The notes under the pieces are model-generated. The model saw only the letters and a program-made list of their open reading frames with translations. It did not search any database and was not told the origin of the DNA. This document shows positions 18,670-27,129 of a stretch of 64,000 nucleotides of DNA, piece by piece. Numbering within the stretch: position 1 is the first letter of the stretch; the number at the start of each line of letters is the position of its first letter. Made by a program: the position numbers and the translations under genes. This stretch comes from Darwinimomas sp963643215. GTDB taxonomy: Bacteria > Bacillota > Clostridia > Lachnospirales > Lachnospiraceae. The stretch lies in contig CAVIJY010000004.1 of NCBI GenBank assembly GCA_963643215.1, positions 1 through 64,000 of the forward strand, given 5' to 3'.

Positions 18670-20889
18670 CTATGCCTCAGATCCGGCCTTCTTGGCCTGC
18701 TTTTTACGGTCTGAATGTCCGCCCAGCATATACCACAGCGAGCCCGCAAGACATACCGAGGAGTATGTTCCGCACACTATTCCCACCATGATCGGAAGTG
18801 CGAACTCCTTGATGGATGAAACGCTCAGCGCAAAGAGCACCGCAACCATGATGAATGTTGTAAGCGATGAGTAAACGCTGCGCGAAAGAGTATCCGTGAT
18901 GCTGCGGTTCACAACATCCCTGCGGTTCGCGCCGGGATTCGCAGCCAGCATCTCTCTGATACGGTCAAATACAACGATGGTAGCGTTGATGGAATAACCG
19001 ATCAGTGTAAGCATGCATGCTATAAATGTGGAACCGACCGTCCAGCTTACAACGGAGTAAAATGCCAGCACCACCAGCACATCGTGGACAAGGCACATAA
19101 CCGAGCTTGCAGCAAATGCAAAGTCCTTGAACCGGATCCATATATATCCCAGCATGAATACCAGCGACAGCATGACTGCCATCAGCGCGTCCGATTTCAT
19201 CTCGGATGATATGGCTCCGGAGATATTTTCCTCGGTTATCAGATTCTCATCCACGCCGAAGCTCTCTGCAAGCGCCGAGTGAAGCGCTTCTCTCTCCTCC
19301 ATGCTCAGGCTTCTGGTCTTGAGTATGACCTCATTGGAGTTCGCAACAGTCTGTGCCTGAATATCTCCGACACCTGTTCCTATCACCTGTGCCACCTCAG
19401 GCTTTACCTCGCTGTCTATACGCTCAAGCGTCATCGGCTCATTGAAGGTGACATCTGTAGATGTACCGCCCTTGATATCTATTCCGTAGTTGAGGATATC
19501 GCCTCCTCCTGCGCTGTGTATGCCCATGAATATGAAGCCTGACGCTATGCATGCAAGAGAAACGGCCATGCAGATATTCTTCTTGCCGATGAAATCGATG
19601 GTTTTTCTTTCCTTTATCTCACCGAAATACTTTTTGTCGTCAAAGCCGCAATCTATAAATGCCCACAGTATGAATCTCGTGACAAACAGTGCTGTAAACA
19701 TCGACAGAACGATACCAAGCGCCAGGGTCTGCGCAAATCCGACCACTGTTCCCGAGCCCTTCAGCATCAGTACCACCGCCGCGATGAGTGTTGTGATATT
19801 GCCGTCCACTATCGCGGAAAGCGCTCTTTTAAAGCCTGCCTTTACAGCGGAGGCTACTGTCTTTCCGACACCGATCTCCTCTTTGATCTGCGTAAATATG
19901 ATGACATTGGCATCAACCGCCATTCCTATGGACAGCACGATGCCCGCGATGCCGGGAAGTGTCAGAGTGATGTTCTCGTTGAATGCTGCCAGAAGCAGTA
20001 TCTCCAGTGCCACATACAGGATCAGTGCCATGACCGACGCCACGCCGGGTATCCTGAATACAGCAATCATCAGGACAGACAGTATCGCGAGCCCGATGGC
20101 TCCCGCCTTGAGCGCTGATGCAAGCGCCTCCTGTCCCAGCTTTGCTCCTACCACATTGCTTCTGAGCTCCTCCAGCTCTAGCTTCAATGATCCGATGCGG
20201 ATCGTTGAGGCGAGATTTTCGGCCTCTTCATATGAGGTAAGTCCGCTGATCTGACATTGCCCTCCGGTGATCGCCTCCTGCACCACCGGTGACGATACAA
20301 CATCACCGTCATATATGATATAGATGACATTGCCGATATTGGCCGCTGTGGCCTCTCCGAATGTTTTCGCCGCCTCATCATCAAATGTCAGTGACACCGC
20401 ATATGATGTTCCGCCGGTTGAGGACTCCTTGTACATGGCGGCCTGAGCACTCGCCACATGTGTTCCGTCAAATATCAGCTCCCCGTCCGGTCCGCGAAAT
20501 TCCAGTGATCCGGGCTTGCCCAGCGCCTCAAGTATGGCTCCGGCATCCGATACGCCGGGGATATCGATATTGATGCGGTTTGCACCCTCTCTGTATACCT
20601 CAGCCTCGGTAGAGTAGTTCTGAACTCTTCTCTGAAGCTTATAGATGGTATCTGACATATCGGTATCGGACGGATCCGGATCCGTAGTCTGATAAGTGAT
20701 GCTGACACCACCGGCCAGGTCGAGTCCCAGCTTTACGGTGTTCTTTTCTGTCTCTTCCGTCTGTGTCCCGTCCGCACCGCTTAAAGCGGCGCTGCTGTCT
20801 CTGATGACCGTGAAACAAAGATAGCTGAACACTCCGATGATAAGCACCGCCGCCAGCAGCTTGATCAGGCCTCTGCCTTTGTTATTCAT
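18670..20889 (-). CDS. secDF: protein translocase subunit SecDF (fused)
   Basis: Fused SecD and SecF in one 739-residue membrane protein, which uses the proton gradient to aid export through SecYEG. SecD half: AGGVSITYQT near residue 60, an extracytoplasmic P1-like region, and the IGMAVDANVIIFTQIKEE transmembrane motif with the proton-relay Asp. SecF half: GIDIKGGTSTDVTF, IGYSINATIVVFDRIRE and RSVYSSLTTFIMV. I choose the ATG at 20889 (MNNKGRG) because AGAGGT lies five bases upstream. The frame is open to 20970, but that part runs into an inverted repeat. It heads the secDF-tgt-yajC operon. Confidence 0.95.
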   Translation of the reverse strand: MNNKGRGLIKLLAAVLIIGVFSYLCFTVIRDSSAALSGADGTQTEETEKNTVKLGLDLAGGVSITYQTTDPDPSDTDMSDTIYKLQRRVQNYSTEAEVYREGANRINIDIPGVSDAGAILEALGKPGSLEFRGPDGELIFDGTHVASAQAAMYKESSTGGTSYAVSLTFDDEAAKTFGEATAANIGNVIYIIYDGDVVSSPVVQEAITGGQCQISGLTSYEEAENLASTIRIGSLKLELEELRSNVVGAKLGQEALASALKAGAIGLAILSVLMIAVFRIPGVASVMALILYVALEILLLAAFNENITLTLPGIAGIVLSIGMAVDANVIIFTQIKEEIGVGKTVASAVKAGFKRALSAIVDGNITTLIAAVVLMLKGSGTVVGFAQTLALGIVLSMFTALFVTRFILWAFIDCGFDDKKYFGEIKERKTIDFIGKKNICMAVSLACIASGFIFMGIHSAGGGDILNYGIDIKGGTSTDVTFNEPMTLERIDSEVKPEVAQVIGTGVGDIQAQTVANSNEVILKTRSLSMEEREALHSALAESFGVDENLITEENISGAISSEMKSDALMAVMLSLVFMLGYIWIRFKDFAFAASSVMCLVHDVLVVLAFYSVVSWTVGSTFIACMLTLIGYSINATIVVFDRIREMLAANPGANRRDVVNRSITDTLSRSVYSSLTTFIMVAVLFALSVSSIKEFALPIMVGIVCGTYSSVCLAGSLWYMLGGHSDRKKQAKKAGSEA

Positions 20890-20949
20890 GTTGACCTCTT
20901 TTCTCATAGCATCATGCCTTGGCACAATGTTGGTTACAGTGTCAAAACA

Positions 20950-20986
20950 CATCTCCCACGACATGTTCACATGTCAGTGGGAGATG
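20950..20986. repeat. long inverted repeat upstream of secDF
   Basis: Arms of 10 bp (CATCTCCCAC and GTGGGAGATG) enclose a second 6-bp palindromic pair (ACATGT/ACATGT) with a tiny loop, giving one long hairpin. It lies 60 bp upstream of the secDF start and next to repeat copy 2. It could be a leader structure, an operator, or the end of a decayed mobile element. Confidence 0.7.
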
Positions 20987-21018
20987 GAGTTTATGCCACG
21001 CCTCTCAATGAGGATGAA

Positions 21019-21036
21019 GTGGGGCGAAAGCCCCAC
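21019..21036 (+). repeat. GAAA-tetraloop hairpin next to repeat copy 2
   Basis: A perfect 7-bp stem GTGGGGC/GCCCCAC closed by a GAAA tetraloop. A smaller CCTC/GAGG hairpin lies just before it at 21001-21013. With the inverted repeat at 20950-20986 and repeat copy 2 at 21055-21118 this makes a run of five hairpins in 170 bases, typical of a structured RNA or mobile-element end. Confidence 0.7.
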
Positions 21037-21054
21037 GAGAATCCGAATTGAAGC

Positions 21055-21118
21055 CGGATTGTGGGAGTGCGAAGCACGAAACAATCCGGGCAACCAGAGG
21101 TTCGGATGCACCCGAACC
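21055..21118 (+). repeat. dispersed two-hairpin repeat, copy 2
   Basis: Hairpin 1 is a perfect 8-bp stem (21055-21062 with 21081-21088) with inner GTGC/GCAC. Hairpin 2 (21099-21118) is a near-perfect palindrome with one central mismatch. It lies between the 3' end of the CNNM gene and the secDF leader, in the plus orientation. Confidence 0.85.
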
Positions 21119-21156
21119 AAGTTTGAGATTATAGCATATATGCTCTTTATTTACAA

Positions 21157-22437
21157 TTAACCGTCGCTTTCTTCGGCTGTGTCCTTCTTCTTGACCAGTA
21201 TGCTTTCCACCCGCCGTCCGTCCACCGCCGTGACCAGCACCGTGAAGTCATTGTAGTCAAATGTATCGCCCACATTGGGGAAGCGCTCAAGCTTCTCGAT
21301 GACCCATCCTCCGACGGTATCACTCTCGAAATCAAACTCCTCCTCATTCTCATGCATCAGCTCGATGAAGTCATAGATGTTCATGTCGCCGTCGACCTCT
21401 ATTTCATCGTCACCGCGAACCACGACTTCCTCTTCTATGGTATCCGTCTCATCCCAGATATCTCCGACGATCTCCTCAAGCACATCCTCAAGAGTGATGA
21501 CGCCCAGCGTTCCGCTGTATTCATCCGTCACTATCGCCAGATGCTGCTTTGACTCCCGCAGCGCATCCAGAACAGCCGGAAGCCTCATGGTCTTATATAC
21601 GAAGACTGCGGGCTGCAGCAGCTCCCTTACATTGAAGGGCTCACCCTCCGTAACCGCCAGAAACAGGCGTCTTACGCTCAGAGTTCCTATGATATTGTCT
21701 ATGCTCTCCTCGTAGACCGGAAGCCTCGAATACGGGCTTTTGTCCGCAAATGCAAGCATATCCTCCAGTGAATCGTCTATGTCCAGGGCATGCATGTCGA
21801 CTCTGGCTGTCATGGCCTCGGACGCGGATACATCCGCGAAGTCTATCGCGGCCTGAATCAGCTCCGTCCTGTCCTTATCAAGTATACCCTCGTCCTCCGC
21901 TGTCTCTATGATCTGATGCAGCTCCTCAACGGACTCGTCATCAGATTCCTCCTGCGTCTGCACCTTCATATGATCCGTCAGCAGATGGATCAGCAGCACT
22001 GTAAGCTTCACTACCGGCTTGAATATGATTCCTATAAATCTGATCGGCCCGGTAAATGCAAGCGCGAGGCTGTTGGCATTTTTCTTGGCTGTGATCTTCG
22101 GTACCGTCTCTCCGAATATGATGACAGCTATGGTGATGATTATCGTTCCGACCCAGGAAAGTCTGTCGGATCCGGTGAGCAATATGATAAACACCGACAT
22201 CAGCGAGGATGATGCGATATTCACAAGGTTGTTTCCTACAAGAATAGCTCCCAGCGTATCATCGAAGCTGTCGATTATCTTCAGCACGGCTGACGCCGCC
22301 TTGTTGCCGCGCTCGGCTTCATTTTCCATACGCACGCGGTTGCAGGATGAGTATGCCATCTCGCTCGCGGAGAAGAATGCGGAAAAGCATATACATATCA
22401 CGATACCCGCGGCGATAAAGATCAGGCTTGCGTTCAT
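21157..22437 (-). CDS. CNNM/CorB-type transporter with CBS domains and CorC_HlyC domain
   Basis: Membrane protein of 426 residues in the hemolysin-C-like CNNM/CorB family, implicated in magnesium or other divalent cation transport. Residues 1 to about 190 form the DUF21 membrane domain with four hydrophobic segments. A pair of CBS domains follows (MTARVDMHALDIDD through TDEYSGTLGVITLEDVLEEIVG), which in relatives binds nucleotides. A C-terminal CorC_HlyC domain contains VGGWVIEKLERFPNVGDTF. Its start overlaps the end of the upstream paralogue by four bases, so the two are translated together. The cation is not determined by sequence. Confidence 0.9.
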   Translation of the reverse strand: MNASLIFIAAGIVICICFSAFFSASEMAYSSCNRVRMENEAERGNKAASAVLKIIDSFDDTLGAILVGNNLVNIASSSLMSVFIILLTGSDRLSWVGTIIITIAVIIFGETVPKITAKKNANSLALAFTGPIRFIGIIFKPVVKLTVLLIHLLTDHMKVQTQEESDDESVEELHQIIETAEDEGILDKDRTELIQAAIDFADVSASEAMTARVDMHALDIDDSLEDMLAFADKSPYSRLPVYEESIDNIIGTLSVRRLFLAVTEGEPFNVRELLQPAVFVYKTMRLPAVLDALRESKQHLAIVTDEYSGTLGVITLEDVLEEIVGDIWDETDTIEEEVVVRGDDEIEVDGDMNIYDFIELMHENEEEFDFESDTVGGWVIEKLERFPNVGDTFDYNDFTVLVTAVDGRRVESILVKKKDTAEESDG

Positions 22438-23534
22438 ACCTTCTCCACCTCCTCTTCCTCACCTCTGGGCTCTACAAGGTATGTCCTTGCAGCATTTTTC
22501 TCTGCATCCTTTTCCTCTTTGACCTTTCGGGCCTTCTCCCTCAGATAATCCTCCTCGTCGGCTATCTCGCCTACTATCTCCTCGAGTATGTCCTCTATGG
22601 ATACTATCCCCAGAGTGCCTCCGAACCTGTCAGTGATGATGGCCATGGTCGTTCTGTTCTTCGACATGCTTTCCAGCAGATCATCAAGCTGCGCGTCCTC
22701 GGGAGCGTAGTAAACCTTTGACAGAAGCGGGCGTATATCAGGAAGACTGCCCGTCTTGATATAAGCATTGAGGTAGTTTCTGATCTGCAGCATACCTATG
22801 ATATTGTCTATGCTGCCCTCATACACGGGAAGTCTGCTGTGCGTCTGGGACTTGACCAGCTCCAATACCTTCTCCGGCGCGTCAGAGATGTCGATTGCTA
22901 CAACCTGTACTCTGGGCGTCAATATCGAATCGACTGTCTGCCCCGAGAACTGTATCGTGGATGATATGATGTCCTCCTGGGTCTCGTCGATGCTTCCGTC
23001 CTGCGCCATATCCTCTATGATATCGTAGAGCTCATCCTCGGTCACGCTCACCTCTGTCTCGCCCTTGGAGATCGAAGCAAATGCATCTCCTATCATAGAC
23101 AGCAGTTTCGCCGCCGGCCTGAAAACCACGGAAAAAAAGCTGATGGGTCCTGCGCACATCAGTGAAAATTCCTCGCTTCTTTTCTTCGCTATACTCTTGG
23201 GAAGCATCTCGCCCGCAAAATAGCAGACTATAGTCGTGATGATCGTACTGAGAGGGACGGCAGCCACTCCCCACCGCTTCGTCACAGTGGTGGTCACTAT
23301 GGTTGCCATCGAAAGATGGATAATGTTCGTGCATATCAGCAGCGTGCTGATAGTACTGTCAAAATTGCTGATAAGATTTAAAGCTTTCTTCGCGCGGGAG
23401 TCACCACGGTCCGCGAATAGTTTCATACGATTGCGTGAAACTGAAGCCAAGGCCGTCTCTGCTATTGCAAAGAACGCTGCACAAAGCAACAGGATGATTA
23501 CGGCAATCCAGGACAATCGACTGTCATCGTCCAT
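22434..23534 (-). CDS. CNNM/CorB-type CBS-domain membrane protein lacking CorC domain
   Basis: Paralogue of the next gene, 366 residues long. It has the DUF21 membrane domain (residues 1 to about 185) and two CBS domains (LTPRVQVVAIDISD through ITDRFGGTLGIVSIEDILEEIVGEI). It then ends in a short charged Glu/Lys-rich tail instead of the CorC_HlyC domain. The four-base overlap with the full-length paralogue and the missing third domain suggest the two products form a hetero-oligomer, with only one subunit providing the C-terminal domain. That is inference. The family call is firm. Confidence 0.88.
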   Translation of the reverse strand: MDDDSRLSWIAVIILLLCAAFFAIAETALASVSRNRMKLFADRGDSRAKKALNLISNFDSTISTLLICTNIIHLSMATIVTTTVTKRWGVAAVPLSTIITTIVCYFAGEMLPKSIAKKRSEEFSLMCAGPISFFSVVFRPAAKLLSMIGDAFASISKGETEVSVTEDELYDIIEDMAQDGSIDETQEDIISSTIQFSGQTVDSILTPRVQVVAIDISDAPEKVLELVKSQTHSRLPVYEGSIDNIIGMLQIRNYLNAYIKTGSLPDIRPLLSKVYYAPEDAQLDDLLESMSKNRTTMAIITDRFGGTLGIVSIEDILEEIVGEIADEEDYLREKARKVKEEKDAEKNAARTYLVEPRGEEEEVEKV

Positions 23535-23617
23535 TTCGGAAAAATCAACTCCTTTCGTATCTATGAAAAATCACATATCTGCCTTGCAGACACTATTTTG
23601 AAATATATATCATGCTT

Positions 23618-24034
23618 TCAATGCTCTGTCAAATCAGCCGCAGCCAAAAGCATGGCGCCGAAGACTATGTACAGATCCGCTATATTGAAAAACCAGGTGC
23701 GGATCCGCCCGTGCGGGATATTGATAAAGTCTGTCACATATCCTCTCCGGATTCTCTCGTAGGTGTTGCCTGCGGCTCCGGCCAGTATCATGGACAAGGC
23801 CGTCTTCTCAAGAGTGCCTGCCCCGGAGTGACGCCTCATCGCACGCATCCATTTAAGCGCAGACAGGACCCCGACGGTGGTCGGGATCCCTTTAACTATC
23901 AACGGGCGCTCCTTCATGTATCCGAAGGAGAACCCGGGATTGTATATTTTTTTTATCCGCCTGTCCCGGCGCGCGGCAGCCTTTGTAGTAAGATCCGCTG
24001 CGGCCAGGCAGGCGGTAAGAAATCCGTATATCAT
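23618..24034 (-). CDS. lspA: signal peptidase II (LspA) homologue, divergent
   Basis: Membrane aspartic protease homologue, 138 residues, shorter than the usual 150-170. LspA motifs are present in order: ADLTTK (usually DQLTK), NPGFSFG, GAAGNTYERIRRGYVTDFI and FFNIAD. The two catalytic aspartates are retained as Asp102 (TDF) and Asp120 (NIAD). The normally conserved Asp of the GNxxDR motif is Glu, and the loop near residues 60-75 is basic. No good ribosome binding site precedes the ATG, so translation may depend on htrA upstream. It could be an active lipoprotein signal peptidase or a specialised second copy. Confidence 0.75.
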   Translation of the reverse strand: MIYGFLTACLAAADLTTKAAARRDRRIKKIYNPGFSFGYMKERPLIVKGIPTTVGVLSALKWMRAMRRHSGAGTLEKTALSMILAGAAGNTYERIRRGYVTDFINIPHGRIRTWFFNIADLYIVFGAMLLAAADLTEH

Positions 24035-24065
24035 GCTTTTATTCTGATTTTTGAAGATTGTGCCT

Positions 24066-24087
24066 GTCTGCCGTGATTCCGGCAGAC
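24066..24087 (-). terminator. hairpin between htrA and lspA
   Basis: An 8-bp perfect stem (GTCTGCCG/CGGCAGAC) with a 6-base loop, 30 bases after the htrA stop. It lacks a T-run, so termination would be weak. It could instead separate expression of the two genes. Confidence 0.4.
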
Positions 24088-24117
24088 CTCACGGCACCGT
24101 ACTGATCCCTTCCTCTT

Positions 24118-25416
24118 TCAGTTGCGGGATGGCTGCGTTTGCTCCTCAGCCTCGAGTGCGGATCTGCTTGTCAGCGTCAGTGTTATCTCCTTCTCCACAT
24201 ATTCACTTCCATTCAGTCGGCTTACCGTAAGCGTGACGGTCTCACCGACCTTGTAATATGCCAGTTTGTACTGCAGACCGCTCATATCGGAGACCGTCAT
24301 ACCGTCGACCTTGGTGATGATATCCTTCTCCTGCAGATCCGAATTGGCAGCTCCTGTGCCCTCGAGTATCCGATATACATAGACTCCCGTAGGCATGTCG
24401 TACTGTCCTGCCATGGCAGAATCAACATTGACACCCTGTATACCCAGATAGCCTCTGTCAGCCTCATCCACCTGCTCTCTCGTCTCCATCGAAGAGAATG
24501 TCTCTATCACATCAAGCACCTGTGAGATGGGGATAGCATATCCTATACCCTCTACCTCGGTTGATGAAAGCTTTGCCTCATTGATTCCGATGATCTCGCC
24601 CTTCATGTTGATAAGCGCGCCGCCGGAGTTGCCGGGATTGATAGCCGCGTCCGTCTGAATCAGCTTCTTTGTGGTATTCTGATCGAGCGAGACCTCACGG
24701 TCGACCGCGCTGACATATCCGACAGTAACTGACTGTCCGTATCCGAGTGCGTTGCCTATGGCTATAACTCCCTGCCCCGGCTTCAGCACCGTAGAATCGC
24801 CTACGGTTGCAACCTTGAGCGAGGATCTGGTGGAGTCCTTGATATCCGACTTCTTTGCTGCCAGAACCGCGATATCTGTTGCGGAATCACTTCCCTTGAC
24901 TGCCACGCTCACGCTTTCTCCGTCGATAAATGTCACCTCGACCTGCTTTGCATCCTCTATGACATGGTCATTGGTGACTATCAGATACTCATCATCATTT
25001 TCTCCGACGATGATGCCCGAGCCGCTGCCCTTGGCCTCATATGTCTGACGGCCTCCGAACCACGAGTATGCCTGAACCTCGGATACCACATTGATTGACA
25101 CAACCGACGGCATGCATTCCTCGACTATACCCGACACATCATTGCCTATCGAGACAAAGTTCGTATTATCAGTAGTCTTCGGTGTCTCTCCGGATCCGGC
25201 ACCTTGCTGCGCTGCATCCGATGTCCCGGTCTGAGCCTGACTCTGCGGTATCTGAACCGGTGATGTCTCATCCGCGCTGCCGTTCTCTGTCTGTGCCTTA
25301 TATATATCTACAGCGCTTGCCAGCTTCGTCGCTCCGAAGAATGCCAGTCCCGCCGTCGAACCTACAACAAATGCCGCCGCGATGATCGCGATTGCCTTTC
25401 CCAACTTTCCGCTCAT
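24118..25416 (-). CDS. htrA: HtrA/DegP-like serine protease with PDZ domain
   Basis: Membrane-anchored protease that degrades misfolded exported proteins. A short cytoplasmic N-terminus and one hydrophobic segment (about residues 8-30) are followed by a Ser/Thr/Gln-rich linker. The trypsin-like domain has the triad His in TNDHVIEDA, Asp in SATDIAVLA and Ser in NPGNSGGALIN. One PDZ domain follows (YLGIQGVNVDS onward). Length 432 fits Gram-positive HtrA. A good AGGAGG-type ribosome binding site precedes the start. The N-terminal anchor means the protease domain acts outside the membrane. Confidence 0.94.
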   Translation of the reverse strand: MSGKLGKAIAIIAAAFVVGSTAGLAFFGATKLASAVDIYKAQTENGSADETSPVQIPQSQAQTGTSDAAQQGAGSGETPKTTDNTNFVSIGNDVSGIVEECMPSVVSINVVSEVQAYSWFGGRQTYEAKGSGSGIIVGENDDEYLIVTNDHVIEDAKQVEVTFIDGESVSVAVKGSDSATDIAVLAAKKSDIKDSTRSSLKVATVGDSTVLKPGQGVIAIGNALGYGQSVTVGYVSAVDREVSLDQNTTKKLIQTDAAINPGNSGGALINMKGEIIGINEAKLSSTEVEGIGYAIPISQVLDVIETFSSMETREQVDEADRGYLGIQGVNVDSAMAGQYDMPTGVYVYRILEGTGAANSDLQEKDIITKVDGMTVSDMSGLQYKLAYYKVGETVTLTVSRLNGSEYVEKEITLTLTSRSALEAEEQTQPSRN

Positions 25417-25522
25417 AGGAATATTTCCTCCTTTTCCTAAGTTCTGAGCAAAGTATATGCGGAGATTGTGTTAATAATGTGTTTATGATGTGGAGAATAT
25501 GTTATCTCGCGGCGGCTCTGTA

Positions 25523-26836
25523 TCATCCCTCTTCTGTCCTGTTGAATGCATCCATAAAGGCTACATACTCTTCTCTCGATGCAAATCTCGGGGTGTATCC
25601 GGCCTTGAGTTTCTTCGCCAGAGATGCGCCGTCCTTGAGCAGTCTGTAGGCCGTAAGGGCAAATATCTTCGCTGTCAGCATGTATGCCTCATCCTCGTCT
25701 ACAACGGTAAAATCAGTCTGATGAAGTCCCCCCGTCACGCCTCCTGTGGTAAAGCTGTAAACCGGCATGAGATGCTGTACATCCCCCACATCCGTCGATC
25801 CGCCCGAATGGCTTGTGAGATCGTGGCGGCACAGGCTCTTTCCTGTCAGCTCCTCTATCAGCTCCACTATCTCCTCCGGGTACTCCTGTGCCAGCTGCGG
25901 GAGATATCCCGGCATAGTCTCTATGCTGTAGCCTGCTCCCATAGCCATCGCTCCGGCCTTGAAGGATCTGTCGGTCTTCTCGGACGCATCCGCAAATGCC
26001 TCAAGCGTCTTGCCTCTGACCAGTGTCTCGAGTATAGCCTCATCCGGCACTACATTGACCAGATCTCCGCCCTTTGTCATGATCGGATGTACTCTCACAC
26101 AGTCCTCGTCTCTGAAGGTCTCTCTGTTGTATGCAAGCGCTGACAGCCCGATGGACGCAGCAGACAGCGCGTTCACTCCCTTATCCGGAGCTGCTGCCGC
26201 ATGAGATGCGCGACCCTTTATCCTGATGACCTTTGACACAAAGCCGTTTCCGGTCCCGTTGCCAAAGCCGGTTCCTGCAGGAGATGTATGATGAGCCACG
26301 CAGGAATCTATATCATCAAATGCGCCTATCCTCAGAAGCTCGCACTTGCCTCCGCCGTATTGGATCTTGCCTGCGTCCATCAATGTCTTCTTGAACTCGA
26401 CCTCTCCGTATTCCTCTGCGGGCACAGCGAAGAATATGAGCTGTCCGTCCAGCTTTTCCCGGATCTCCGGTGCGCACAGCGCCATGGAAGCTCCTACAAC
26501 TCCCGTCAGCTGGGCATGATGTCCGCAGCAGTGTGCTCCCTGTGAATCCGCATTGTAATGCGGATGGCCGGGGATACGCAGCGCATCCAGCTCTCCCAGA
26601 AGCGCCAGTGAAAAATTGCTCTTTTTGTCCTCGTTGATATGAGCCTTGATGCCTGTGATGGCCAGCTCCTCCTCCAGCCTGTCGGTCACGGGCGCCAGCT
26701 TCTCCCGGAACTTCTCCGCTGTGCGAAACTCCTTGTATCCAAGCTCCGCATGGGCATAGATATCATTGGCAAAGGCAAGTATCTCGTCGCGCCTTGACTC
26801 AATGATCTCCACTATCCTTTTCTCTGTTGCGTCCAT
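25523..26836 (-). CDS. M20-family amidohydrolase/peptidase
   Basis: Cytosolic metal-dependent amidohydrolase of 437 residues, similar to the group that includes AbgB and N-acyl amino acid hydrolases. The N-terminus (FANDIYAHAELGYKEFRTAEKF) is typical. Metal ligands are provided by GAHCCGHHAQ, the VPAEEYGEV segment and VAHHTSP, and a His near the C-terminus lies in LHQTDFTVVDE. A dimerisation domain around residues 190-310 contains the usual KGRASHAAAAPDKGVNAL. GGAGG precedes the ATG. The upstream region is lost in the N gap, so operon partners are unknown. The substrate cannot be assigned. Confidence 0.88.
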   Translation of the reverse strand: MDATEKRIVEIIESRRDEILAFANDIYAHAELGYKEFRTAEKFREKLAPVTDRLEEELAITGIKAHINEDKKSNFSLALLGELDALRIPGHPHYNADSQGAHCCGHHAQLTGVVGASMALCAPEIREKLDGQLIFFAVPAEEYGEVEFKKTLMDAGKIQYGGGKCELLRIGAFDDIDSCVAHHTSPAGTGFGNGTGNGFVSKVIRIKGRASHAAAAPDKGVNALSAASIGLSALAYNRETFRDEDCVRVHPIMTKGGDLVNVVPDEAILETLVRGKTLEAFADASEKTDRSFKAGAMAMGAGYSIETMPGYLPQLAQEYPEEIVELIEELTGKSLCRHDLTSHSGGSTDVGDVQHLMPVYSFTTGGVTGGLHQTDFTVVDEDEAYMLTAKIFALTAYRLLKDGASLAKKLKAGYTPRFASREEYVAFMDAFNRTEEG

Positions 26837-26876
26837 CCTTCTACCTCCGTTTTTGATTTTGGCTGCTTATAAAAGT

Positions 26877-27069
26877 NNNNNNNNNNNNNNNNNNNNNNNN
26901 NNNNNNNNNNNNNNNNNNNNNNNNNNNNNNNNNNNNNNNNNNNNNNNNNNNNNNNNNNNNNNNNNNNNNNNNNNNNNNNNNNNNNNNNNNNNNNNNNNNN
27001 NNNNNNNNNNNNNNNNNNNNNNNNNNNNNNNNNNNNNNNNNNNNNNNNNNNNNNNNNNNNNNNNNNNNN
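26877..27069. other. assembly gap (193 N)
   Basis: A run of 193 unknown bases between the start of the M20 amidohydrolase and the end of the LCP gene. The true length may differ. The amidohydrolase promoter and part of the LCP terminator may lie inside. Confidence 1.
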
Positions 27070-27075
27070 AAAGTC

Positions 27076-27107
27076 GACTGCCTGATTTCAAAGGAAACCA
27101 AGCAGTC
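27076..27107 (-). terminator. probable terminator of the surface-glycan operon
   Basis: Stem of 13 bp with one internal mismatch (GACTGC and TGATTTC paired with GAAACCA and GCAGTC, including one G-T pair) and an AAAG loop. It is 23 bases past the LCP stop codon. The sequence after it on the minus strand begins GACTTT and then enters the N gap, so the T-tract cannot be fully seen. Confidence 0.6.
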
Positions 27108-27129
27108 AGCCTTTATTGTTCTATGGTTC

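Noticed and set aside
20837..21160. Reading frame through repeat copy 2 whose C-terminal part resembles frames through copies 1 and 3 (GLWECEARNNP, ELWKCKARNNP, GLWECGAQNNP)
   Set aside because: The shared peptide follows from the shared DNA repeat. The frames have different starts and ends, no ribosome binding sites, and the hairpin pairing explains the conservation better than protein coding.
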